From the NCBI GenBank assembly GCA_009996515.1, contig JAACZV010000022.1, positions 1-64,000 on the forward strand: a stretch of 64,000 nt of DNA. The letters run 5' to 3'. The DNA comes from Comamonadaceae bacterium (GTDB taxonomy: Bacteria > Pseudomonadota > Gammaproteobacteria > Burkholderiales > Burkholderiaceae_C). Below the pieces are notes generated by a model. It did no database searches, was not told the origin of the DNA, and was given only the letters and a program-made list of their open reading frames with translations. The translations under genes and the position numbers were made by a program. Below, in pieces: positions 29,004 through 35,963 of this stretch (position 1 is its first letter; each line of letters opens with the position of its first letter).

Positions 29004-29085
29004 GGGCGGGGCTCGAGGTCGGAAGGGCCGGACGCCACGCGCCTGCCCTGGGGCGCCGCGGGGGTCTCAGCCGGTTGCTTGTTCT

Positions 29086-29101
29086 GAATGAGCGTTCATT
29101 C
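29086..29101. promoter_or_regulatory. TetR-type palindrome 1 at the RND operon promoter
   Basis: GAATGAGCGTTCATTC has 6-bp inverted arms with a 4-base centre, 82 bases before the MFP start. It resembles AcrR/TtgR-class operators and shares the half-site with palindrome 2 at 29134. The likely ligand-controlled repressor is the operon's own TetR protein. Confidence 0.7.
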
Positions 29102-29133
29102 TATGCGCTGGCGAGGGGATGGCAAGGGAAAAG

Positions 29134-29147
29134 TGAATGACCATTCA
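29134..29147. promoter_or_regulatory. TetR-type palindrome 2 at the RND operon promoter
   Basis: TGAATGACCATTCA has perfect 6-bp arms (TGAATG/CATTCA) around AC. It lies 32 bases upstream of palindrome 1 with the same half-site, suggesting two repressor dimers at this promoter. Confidence 0.6.
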
Positions 29148-29645
29148 GGGGCGAGGGGGCATTCGGGTGGGTGGGGCGACCGTCCATTCGCTGAGGATGG
29201 AGCAGTGAGAGGCGCGGACGGTGAGGCGAGACGGGGGGGCAGATGTTGGCTGTTGGTGGCAGCAACGCGCTCAGTGACAGACTTTCGTAGCGGTTGCAGC
29301 CCTTAGCTGCAGTGACCTCGATGCACGGGGGACTTTGGGCTCAGCAGTCATTGACTCGACGCCGACTGCGTTTGATCAATGACCGCTCAAGGCCGTGCTG
29401 ACCTGTCCGGTTTCTACGAGACATTGATTCCCAGAGGAGATGGCTCAATCCCCAAGGAGCCCATGAGTTGCCTGCGGGCCCATGATGCCGTCTCATCGAG
29501 TTTAGGTCCGCTCAGCGTGCGCCAATTGAACACCGAGCGGCTACATCTCCTCTGACGCTGTGGGCGAGTGACGCTCAGCGTCCGCGCGTGGCCCGTACGT
29601 AGGGTGTCGGCCAGGAGCCGACCTTTTCAAGCGACTGCTGGGCGG
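29148..29645. other. Non-coding stretch between the RND promoter and the KAP gene
   Basis: No convincing gene on either strand. Composition is patchy, with short broken segments rich in TGACCGCTC/GTCGAC-like words. One hairpin, GTCGGC-CAGGA-GCCGAC followed by CTTTTC, is at 29606-29628. It looks like decayed DNA at the edge of the accessory region. Confidence 0.5.
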
Positions 29646-31049
29646 CTAGGAGTTCAGAGACGACGCCATTTCGACCTTGTTTGCAACACTCGAGATGCTG
29701 AATCTATGGCGATAGAAGCTATTCGGCGGGGTGTATTGCATTGCTTGAGTGATTTTCCGTGCGTGAGAAGCCTCGGCTGTTTCTGTCGTGGAATCTGCAA
29801 TATTCTTTATCTGTGCTATTTTCGAATTCTTTCTTTGCTCGTCGCCATCGCCAGTCAACAGATACGTCTCAATGATGATTCCAAGATGAGATTCAGAAAA
29901 TTCATCTCCTCCTGGAAGGGTTCGTATGTAGGCCATTGCATGGTCTGGGTTCGCGCGGCCAGTCACAAGGTCATCAAACACCTCGGAATTTTTGATTCTA
30001 AGGACAACGAGGAATGCAACAAGAATCGGGTCAAGAAATTGGTTGGTCGGCGTTTGACTGCAGACCAAAGCCACTCTGGCCATCGCTCTTTCGATCGCGC
30101 GTAACGAGAGTTGAAAGATGTTTGCAAGCTCTCCTATTGTTTCAATAAGGTGTTCGCCATCGTGTTGCGTTTGGTGATTTCTTCTCCGTTCGGAAAAATA
30201 ATCATCCAGGCCAAATCTCTTAACTTGGGCGCTAGCAAATCGTTTTGATTCAGGTTGAGGAAGCCGGAATTCCATGTCGAAAAACCGCCGCAGGTACTCG
30301 GACGAATCGATCTTCTCCCCATAGACGGCACCCGTTGCTGCCTCAAGTTGTTTTTTGTCGACTGACAGGACGAAGACCAAATGGTCAACGTCGAAGAGAT
30401 GTTTGATTCGCTCGAGCATTTCTATCGCAAAGGACGGCCGGCATCTGTCCAATTCGTCGATGAAGAACACCAGGGGCCGTGCTTCCGCGTCTTTGCTGAG
30501 CTCTGTGATCGCTTTCTCGAGCTCGGCCCGAAGTTGGTCCAGCGAAGCCTTTTCCTTCTGGAATGAATCGACCAAGTCCTTAGTTAAGGCGCCGGTTAGA
30601 TCTGCTGCTACCTTCTCTATGGCTGAGTCGAGCTCCAAAGCTCCAAACGTAGCGGCTTTTGCCGCGGCTACCGCACCATGCTTTGCAATTGACGTTGTCA
30701 ATCTTTTTACGCTAGCCATATGGTTTCGGAATCGTTTTCCGGCAGAGGAGTCTTTTGGTGATATCTGGTCGATTGCAGCTACTAATGCTACAAGCGGATC
30801 CGATGCGTAGTCCACCTGCCAAGCGTTAAAATAAATGCAGGGAGTGCCTTTGGCACTTAGGGTCGACTTCAGCATTCGAACCATAGTGGTCTTGCCGGTG
30901 CCCCAAGGTGAATCAAGTGCTAGCACGAACGGCCCGTCCAAGCCAGCCAAGAATTTCTCGACGAACTCAACAGTCGGCTTTCGATTGAGCGCGTCGTTTT
31001 GATAGATGTCGCTGTCCGGTAGATCGATTTCGTGAGTGCGATATTTCAT
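29646..31049 (-). CDS. KAP-family P-loop NTPase
   Basis: 467 residues from ATG 31049, preceded by a strong GGGAGGGG ribosome site. Walker A is DSPWGTGKTT (residues ~46-55), Walker B with following acid is LVFFIDELDRC (~193-203), and KAP hallmarks are FNAWQVD after Walker A and RRFFDMEFRLP. The segment 110-190 is helical and coiled-coil-like; clear membrane helices, seen in many KAP proteins, are not obvious. Its DNA is plainly AT-richer than all neighbours, indicating recent transfer. KAP NTPases occur in phage-exclusion proteins such as PifA of plasmid F; function here is unknown. Confidence 0.85.
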   Translation of the reverse strand: MKYRTHEIDLPDSDIYQNDALNRKPTVEFVEKFLAGLDGPFVLALDSPWGTGKTTMVRMLKSTLSAKGTPCIYFNAWQVDYASDPLVALVAAIDQISPKDSSAGKRFRNHMASVKRLTTSIAKHGAVAAAKAATFGALELDSAIEKVAADLTGALTKDLVDSFQKEKASLDQLRAELEKAITELSKDAEARPLVFFIDELDRCRPSFAIEMLERIKHLFDVDHLVFVLSVDKKQLEAATGAVYGEKIDSSEYLRRFFDMEFRLPQPESKRFASAQVKRFGLDDYFSERRRNHQTQHDGEHLIETIGELANIFQLSLRAIERAMARVALVCSQTPTNQFLDPILVAFLVVLRIKNSEVFDDLVTGRANPDHAMAYIRTLPGGDEFSESHLGIIIETYLLTGDGDEQRKNSKIAQIKNIADSTTETAEASHARKITQAMQYTPPNSFYRHRFSISSVANKVEMASSLNS

Positions 31050-31105
31050 GACCCCTCCCTGGGTTCTGGCTAATGTGACGGAGCTTATCGTGATGTGGCT
31101 AGCCC

Positions 31106-31182
31106 GGTAGGTTGGGGTGCGCAGCGTAAACCCCAACGAATGGTGCTGGGGTCGCAGGCTTACTCCAATCTATCGGACTGGC
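31106..31182. repeat. Dispersed GTAGGTTGGGG repeat, copy 1
   Basis: Starts GGTAGGTTGGGGTG, has internal AACCCCAAC, then GGTCGCAGGCTTACTCCAATC and ends TATCGG. The same layout recurs at 31421, 34779 and 34909. It borders the decayed parE on its right. Confidence 0.75.
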
Positions 31183-31424
31183 CCAGGCCCAGGCGGTCCA
31201 CCTAGCGGCCAGCTTCTGCGAGGGCTGTCTTCGGCGAAGTAGTCCGAAATGTCGAGGATGTCGGCTTCCGCCGCCGGTCATCGGGTGACGCGAGCTATTC
31301 AATCCGCGGTCGTTGATGTGGCCGCGCGGCGGGTGCGCGCGTTTTCCTTCACCGCCCGGGCATCCCAAGGCTGGCTCGCGCCGCTGTCCAGGCCCTGGCG
31401 AACCTCGCGGCGCAGCTCGGTGTG
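31183..31424 (-). pseudogene. Decayed parDE toxin-antitoxin remnant
   Basis: Read leftward, 31424-31299 encodes a ParD-like C-terminus (REVRQGLDSGASQPWDARAV, ending TTAD and TGA). It aligns with the intact antitoxin's AVREGLASGASEPWDAKDVK at 34385-34651. Immediately after, ATA replaces the toxin ATG and the frame reads IARVTR-stop-PAAEADILDISDYF, matching the intact ParE start MARVTRRPRAEADILEIWDY. A later shift of frame restores LAEAGR-stop-VDRL. The N-terminus of ParD and most of ParE are lost. Both ends abut copies of the dispersed repeat. Confidence 0.88.
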
Positions 31425-31500
31425 TTGGGGTGAGCCGCGTGAACCCCGACGAACGGTGCGACCCTGATGTCGGGGGGCGCTGGCGTACCCCAACCCACGG
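31421..31500. repeat. Dispersed GTTGGGGTGAG repeat, copy 2
   Basis: TGTGTTGGGGTGAGCCGCGT, then AACCCCGACGAACGGTG, ending GCGTACCCCAACCC. The inverted GTTGGGG/CCCCAAC ends can pair. It replaces the N-terminal half of the decayed parD. Confidence 0.7.
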
Positions 31501-31584
31501 GACTGCACCAGCGTTCCCCGGCGCGCCGCGACCCGGCCCGGGGCTCGGGCACCCGCAGCGGCGCCGTCTGCTAGCGTGCGGGAC

Positions 31585-32115
31585 ATGAACCTGCCTTCCT
31601 TCCGCTACCACCCCGACCCGCTGGCCACCGGCGCCATAGCGCCGCGCCCCATCAGCTGCGCCTGCTGCGGCCAGGCGCGCAGCCATGTCTACGTGCAGCC
31701 CGTCTACGCGACGAGCGACCTCGACGAGAAGCTGTGCCCCTGGTGCATCGCCGACGGCAGCGCGGCGGCCAAGCTCGGCGCGAGCTTCTCCGACCCCGCG
31801 CCGCTGCTGCAGGCGGGCATCGCGCAAGACGTGGTCGACGAGGTCAGCCTGCGCACGCCGGGCTATTCCTGCTGGCAGCAGGAGGTGTGGCTCGCGCACT
31901 GCAACGACGCCTGCGAGTTCCACGGCGACGCGCTCGAGGAAGACGTGGAGGGCGCCAGCGACGGGACCAAGGCCGACTGGCGCGAGCGCTACGGCCTCAC
32001 CGAGAAGGACTGGGCCCGCGCCACGCGCGACTACGAGCCCGCCGGCGACAACGCGTTCTACAAGTTCGTGTGCCGGCACTGCGGCGTGGTGCGGCTGGGC
32101 TGGGATTGCGCGTGA
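31585..32115 (+). CDS. CbrC-like protein (UPF0167)
   Basis: 176 residues with the family pattern: FRYHPDPLATGAI, a CACCGQ zinc-knuckle-like pair, LCPWCIADGSAAAKLGASFSDP, and a C-terminal FVCRHCGVVRLGWD with a second CxxC. The four cysteine pairs suggest a structural metal. Family member CbrC of E. coli affects colicin E2 tolerance; the molecular role is not known. The ATG at 31585 is preferred over the GTG at 31576. It is followed after 52 bases by the endonuclease-V-like gene. Confidence 0.85.
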   Translation: MNLPSFRYHPDPLATGAIAPRPISCACCGQARSHVYVQPVYATSDLDEKLCPWCIADGSAAAKLGASFSDPAPLLQAGIAQDVVDEVSLRTPGYSCWQQEVWLAHCNDACEFHGDALEEDVEGASDGTKADWRERYGLTEKDWARATRDYEPAGDNAFYKFVCRHCGVVRLGWDCA

Positions 32116-32167
32116 CCGCGCCCCGCCGACCCTTGCCCCGCCATCTGCCACTGCCACCGCCACGCTG

Positions 32168-32668
32168 ATGAAACTCGCCCTCGCCGTTCACCTCGACGGC
32201 ACGCAGGCCCAGGCCGCCGCCGTCGCCTTCGACGCCTGGGATGCGCCCGAGCCGCTGAAGACCTTCGTCTCGCGCATCGCCCAGGTCGAGAAGCCCGCGC
32301 GCGGCGAGCTCGACCTGCGCGCGCTGCATTGCATGCTGCAGCTGCTGCGCGAGCACCAGCTGGCGCCCGAGCTGGTCCTCATCGACGGCTTCGTGCATCT
32401 CGACGCGGCTGAAACGCCCGGGCTGGGCCAGCACCTGTTCCACGCGCTGGGCAGCAGCACGCCCGTCATCGGCCTGTCGAAGTCGGCGCGGCCGGGCCTG
32501 TCGGCGCAGTTCGAGGTGATGCGCGAAGAGGAGGCCCGGCCACTGCTCGTCACCTGCGCGGGCATCGACATCGGCGCGGCCAAGGTGCGCGTGCGGGCCA
32601 TGCATGGGCGCAAGCGCGTGCCGACGCTGATGAAGCTGGTGGCGCGGCTGGCGAAGGGCGGGGACTAG
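32168..32668 (+). CDS. Short endonuclease V-like protein
   Basis: 166 residues against ~220 for typical Nfi, which nicks DNA 3' of deoxyinosine. The alignment by eye keeps the catalytic order: D in AVHLDGT, E in KPARGELDLRAL, D in LVLIDGFVHLD (normally VDGHG) and K in PVIGLSKSAR. The C-terminal HR motif of Nfi (GHRVS) reads AGIDIGAAK, so a conserved histidine is missing. It may be inactive or have a changed substrate. Its stop codon TAG coincides with the first bases of the composite inverted-repeat element. Confidence 0.65.
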   Translation: MKLALAVHLDGTQAQAAAVAFDAWDAPEPLKTFVSRIAQVEKPARGELDLRALHCMLQLLREHQLAPELVLIDGFVHLDAAETPGLGQHLFHALGSSTPVIGLSKSARPGLSAQFEVMREEEARPLLVTCAGIDIGAAKVRVRAMHGRKRVPTLMKLVARLAKGGD

Positions 32669-32934
32669 GGCCTGTTAACACTACGGGAGCGGGCCGCGTT
32701 GTGACCAGAAAGCCCGCGCGCGGCGTTGCAAATCCTCGCCGGGTATCGAACCCGGCTGCGGTTTGCGCCTTGCTCGCGGGCTTTCTGGTCACAACCCGAA
32801 GGGAAGGCCCGCCGCCAGGGGCCACTCCGCGTTGCACCGCTGGCCCGCATATCAATGCGGGCTGCGCGTTGCGCCTTGATTGGCCCCTGGCGGCGGGCCT
32901 TCGCGGCCTACTCCCGTAGTGTTAACAGGCCCTA
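32666..32934. repeat. Composite inverted-repeat element (269 bp, MITE-like)
   Basis: The ends are a perfect 24-bp inverted repeat (32666-32689 with 32911-32934; starts TAGGGCCTGTTAACACTACG). Inside are two large hairpins: stem 1 is 21 bp perfect (32698-32718 with 32775-32795), stem 2 is 22 bp perfect (32803-32824 with 32881-32902). Each encloses a smaller hairpin: 32738-32756 (GCCGGGT/ACCCGGC) and 32843-32862 (GCCCGCAT/ATGCGGGC). Their loops share GCGTTGCA and TTGCGCCTTG although the stems differ. No coding potential. Confidence 0.9.
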
Positions 32935-33037
32935 ACCGCGGGCGCCCGTGGTCCGGGCGCGAGGCCGCCGGGCTGCGGCCACGCCGCACGATGGTTCAAT
33001 GCGCGCTCCCTGAAATCTGCGTTCCGTTCCCGTTCCC

Positions 33038-33808
33038 GTGTTCAAGTTCCCGCGCCGTGCCGCCGTCCTCGCCTGTCTGACGCTTGTTTTTCTCCTCGCC
33101 CCTTCGATGGCCTCGGCCTCCGCCGTCAAGGGGCTGCCCACCTCGTTTGCCCAATGCCCCGGTTTCTTTCTCGGGCAGCAGCCCCCCGCCGTGAAGGGCG
33201 GCCACGCGTTGCGTGAGCTGTGCTTCGACGGCTTCGCGGTGCTGCACAGCGGCCTGACCCGCACGCCGGTCTTCGCGGCGCAGCGCCTGAACAAGAAGTC
33301 CCTGGGCGGCATCCCGCGCCAGCGATCGGATCGCTTTTTTGCCGATGCGCGCCTGCGCAGCGCCGAGCGCGCCACGCTGGACGACTACCGGCGCTCCGGC
33401 TACTCGCGCGGGCACCTGGCCCCGTCGGCCGACATGGCCACCGAGGCGGCGATGGCGCAATCCTTCTCGCTGGCCAACATGGTGCCGCAGTCCATGCGCC
33501 ACAACTCCGGCGCCTGGGCCAAGATCGAGCAGGACACACGCAAATACGTGCAGCGCGCCAAGGGTGACGTGCATGTCGTCACGGGCGCCGTCTTCGGCAG
33601 CCAGGTCGAGCGCATCGGGCCCAACGGCGTGGCCGTGCCTAGCCACCTGTTCAAACTCGTCCACGACGTGCACACCGGCCAGACCTGGGCGCACTGGCAG
33701 GCCAACCGCGACGACGAGCGGCCCGGCAAGCCGATCAGCTACGAGGAACTGGTGCGCCGCACGGCGGTCGAGTGGTTGCCGATGCTGCAGCGTGACCGGC
33801 GGCGGTGA
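33038..33808 (+). CDS. Secreted DNA/RNA non-specific endonuclease (NUC/ENDO3 family)
   Basis: 256 residues from a GTG start with a signal peptide (KFPRRAAVLACLTLVFLLAP, cleavage near ASA). The beta-beta-alpha-metal active site is visible: YSRGHLAPSADM (family DRGHxxP, histidine general base) and SLANMVPQSMRHNSGAWAKIE, with the metal-binding Asn and trailing Glu. No ATG gives a full signal peptide. It may degrade extracellular or incoming nucleic acid. No immunity gene is evident next to it. Confidence 0.88.
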   Translation: MFKFPRRAAVLACLTLVFLLAPSMASASAVKGLPTSFAQCPGFFLGQQPPAVKGGHALRELCFDGFAVLHSGLTRTPVFAAQRLNKKSLGGIPRQRSDRFFADARLRSAERATLDDYRRSGYSRGHLAPSADMATEAAMAQSFSLANMVPQSMRHNSGAWAKIEQDTRKYVQRAKGDVHVVTGAVFGSQVERIGPNGVAVPSHLFKLVHDVHTGQTWAHWQANRDDERPGKPISYEELVRRTAVEWLPMLQRDRRR

Positions 33809-34090
33809 CTGCGGCCGAGACGCGCTGGGCCCGGGAGTGGGGCGACCGCGCGGGGCGCGCGCAGCCCCTCTAGGCCTGCCTCAATTCAAGGCAGGGCGTC
33901 GAAGTGCCAACGGCAACAAGCACTTGGCGCTGCGGTCGCCAGGTTATCAACAGCGTTGCCCACGGATTGGGGGAACAACCGGGGGTGGGTGAGGGCGCTC
34001 GGTAGCGCCGGCGTCCTGGCGTCGCTGCGTGCGCCGTCATCGTTGCTTGCCACGGACCCCGCGGGCGGCCGCGCGGCGTTCCCGCCTGGC

Positions 34091-34384
34091 TTACTGCCCG
34101 AAGGTCTCGTCGATGTCGCGCGAGCCATGCAGCACGCGGACGATGTCGATGCCATCGGGCAATGGCTGAAAGAACACGACGTAGCGGCCGAAGACGAAGC
34201 TGCGAAGACCTGGCGCCAGTTCATCCCGTTGCCGCCCCATCGCCGGTTGCGTGGCCCATAGATTCAGCTTCTCGTCGAGCCTATCCAGCCACCGATCCGC
34301 CTCCGCGAGGCTGTCCTCGGCGATGTAGTCCCAGATCTCGAGGATGTCGGCCTCGGCCCGGGGGCGCCGTGTGACGCGGGCCAT
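34091..34384 (-). CDS. parE: ParE-type toxin (RelE/ParE superfamily)
   Basis: 97 residues: MARVTRRPRAEADILEIWDYI, then LDEKLNLWATQPAMGRQRDELAPGLRSFVFGRYVVFFQPL and IVRVLHGSRDI, the standard ParE pattern. ParE toxins inhibit DNA gyrase; that target is inferred from the family. The start directly abuts the antitoxin stop with no gap. A decayed homologue is at 31183-31298. Confidence 0.92.
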   Translation of the reverse strand: MARVTRRPRAEADILEIWDYIAEDSLAEADRWLDRLDEKLNLWATQPAMGRQRDELAPGLRSFVFGRYVVFFQPLPDGIDIVRVLHGSRDIDETFGQ

Positions 34385-34651
34385 TCAGGCGGCCGGTGCC
34401 TTGGCCGCACGGCGGGCGCGGGCTTTTTCCTTCACGTCCTTGGCGTCCCAGGGTTCGCTGGCGCCACTGGCCAGCCCTTCGCGCACAGCGCTGCGCAGTT
34501 CATCCAGCTTGGCTTGCCGCAAGCGGTCCTGCTCGTCCATCAGCCGCAGTGCTTCTCGCACCACTTCGCTGGCCGACGAGTACATGCCCGAGTCCACCTT
34601 GGCACGGACCAGTTCTTCGAGCTGCGGCGTGAGGTTGACGTTCATGCCCAT
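34385..34651 (-). CDS. parD: ParD-type antitoxin
   Basis: 88 residues: N-terminal ribbon-helix-helix (MNVNLTPQLEELVRAKVDSG, YSSASEVVREALRLM) and a charged, flexible C-terminus that wraps the toxin (SGASEPWDAKDVKEKARARR). It precedes parE in the same transcript. A second ATG two codons downstream is possible. It probably autoregulates through the inverted repeat at 34669-34705. Confidence 0.92.
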   Translation of the reverse strand: MGMNVNLTPQLEELVRAKVDSGMYSSASEVVREALRLMDEQDRLRQAKLDELRSAVREGLASGASEPWDAKDVKEKARARRAAKAPAA

Positions 34652-34668
34652 GGCTCAGTCCTTCGAAA

Positions 34669-34705
34669 AATCTCTGATGAGACTCTAGCGGAAGTGTCAG
34701 AGATT
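34669..34705. promoter_or_regulatory. Inverted repeat upstream of parD, candidate operator
   Basis: AATCTCTGA at 34669-34677 and TCAGAGATT at 34697-34705 are perfect inverted arms, 9 bp each, with 19 bases between, starting 18 bases before the antitoxin ATG. Position suits ParD autorepression. Confidence 0.6.
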
Positions 34706-34778
34706 GACATTCTGTGCGTGCGCGGCGCGCGCGTTGGCTTGCACAGCAACAGTCCGCAATTCCTTGTGCATCACAGCT

Positions 34779-34862
34779 CGTAGGTTGGGGTGAGGGCGGC
34801 GAACCCCACGGGCATGGCAGGTCTCGATGTTGGAGCTCGCAGGCTCACTCCAACCTATCGGG
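34779..34862. repeat. Dispersed GTAGGTTGGGG repeat, copy 3
   Basis: CGTAGGTTGGGGTGAGGGCG, then CGAACCCCACG and a terminal hairpin GTTGGAG-CTCGCAGG-CTCACTCCAAC, ending CTATCGGGC. Same layout as copy 1 at 31106. Confidence 0.75.
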
Positions 34863-34908
34863 CTCGTTCAGTCGCGCGCCGCGCGCACCTGCCATCTTGC
34901 GATGAGGG

Positions 34909-34973
34909 AGCGAACCCAACGGCCGTGGCAGGGCTGGGTGTTGGAGTTCGCAGGGCTCACTCCAACCTACCGC
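34909..34973. repeat. Dispersed repeat, copy 4 (tandem to copy 3)
   Basis: GATGAGGGAGCGAACCCAAC, then GTGTTGGAGTTCGCAGGGCT and CACTCCAACCTACC. It runs up to the stop codon of the membrane-protein gene at 34975 and could act as its 3' hairpin. Confidence 0.7.
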
Positions 34974-34974
34974 G

Positions 34975-35829
34975 CTACTTGGCTCGCCGCGCATAGCGTT
35001 TCACGGCCAAAAAGGCTAACGCGCCGGCCGAAAGTCCTGCTGCGCAGCCGGCAACGATGGGCCAAACCGGCGCCGACACCACCCCCAACGACAAGGCCAC
35101 CGCACCGAGGGAGTGCGAGCCTAGGATCGTCACACTTCCCGCTGCCAGCGATGCGCCCAGAGCACCGCCTGCAGCCGCTCCTCCCGCGAGAGAGGCTGTG
35201 CCTATACCGGCATCAAACGAGAACTTGCGCGCAAGCTCCTGCAGTTCTTCAAAAGTCGTCGCAATGACTTCGCCCACGCGCTGGACGAGGTGAACCACAC
35301 CATCTACAAATCGAGCCGACGCCGCCAGAATGCGCTCATCCTTGATGAAGCGTCGAGCACCATCGACCAGCAGAGCCAACCCGACCGCCAACGCAGATGC
35401 GGTACCGAGCACTTCGCCAAAATTCGGTTCAATCAAGCGTCCAACTACGTCCCCAGCCGTGTATCCGAAGGCGCCGAGAACCATCGCCCCGCCGCCGACT
35501 AACACTAGGGCGGGCACGGCTACCGTACCTTGCACGAGCGCCACGCCACCGACAAAAAGCCCTTTGAGTAGGGTCGCCGCGAAGCCCGCTCCAGCAATGC
35601 CACCGACCGCCGCTCCAACGGCCGCGCCAACGTCCGACAACTTGCTGGCCACGACGTGCTCGCCCATCAATACATGTCCACTGCTGACGCCCCAGGCCAG
35701 CAAGGCTGCACCTATGGCCATCTCTGCTACGCCGACCTCGGCTTGGTGAGAAGATGCCCAGGTTTTGCAACGCTCAGTAAAGCCACGTCGGACGAACTCA
35801 TCCACGTTGGATAGAGCTATTTCATGCAT
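34975..35829 (-). CDS. Gly/Ala-rich membrane protein of unknown function
   Basis: 284 residues that I do not recognise. Four or more hydrophobic Gly/Ala-rich segments are visible: VAEMAIGAALLAWGVSSG, SDVGAAVGAAVGGIAGAGFA, VPALVLVGGGAMVLGAFGYT, and GSVTILGSHSLGAVALSLGV followed by VWPIVAGCAAGLSAGALAFL. A polar central part (GARRFIKDERILAASARFVD and TTFEELQELARKF) separates them. The C-terminus is basic (KRYARRAK). Codon use is less GC-rich than in the flanking ABC genes, fitting the accessory region. Pore-like or glycine-zipper packing is possible but is inference. Confidence 0.6.
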   Translation of the reverse strand: MHEIALSNVDEFVRRGFTERCKTWASSHQAEVGVAEMAIGAALLAWGVSSGHVLMGEHVVASKLSDVGAAVGAAVGGIAGAGFAATLLKGLFVGGVALVQGTVAVPALVLVGGGAMVLGAFGYTAGDVVGRLIEPNFGEVLGTASALAVGLALLVDGARRFIKDERILAASARFVDGVVHLVQRVGEVIATTFEELQELARKFSFDAGIGTASLAGGAAAGGALGASLAAGSVTILGSHSLGAVALSLGVVSAPVWPIVAGCAAGLSAGALAFLAVKRYARRAK

Positions 35830-35963
35830 GTATTGAGCTCGTCGGTTTGGTTGTCCCAGCTACCAGTTTAGGCCCAACATAACCCGACGACTGCTAGTGG
35901 CAAGTGCGGCCCCTTGAGGCTGCTCAGCGAATGTCGCCAACCAGCCCCAAGCGGCCCCGCCAC

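Noticed and set aside
29568-30104. Plus-strand 178-codon frame overlapping the KAP gene end
   Set aside because: No ribosome site or domain; the minus-strand NTPase explains the sequence.
32666-32934. Composite inverted repeat considered as a CRISPR array or an insertion sequence
   Set aside because: No regularly spaced direct repeats and no transposase reading frame; kept as a non-coding structured element.
33944-33952. TTATCAACA, a DnaA-box-like word near GTTGCCCACGG
   Set aside because: A single imperfect match with no cluster, no AT-rich unwinding region and no replication genes nearby.
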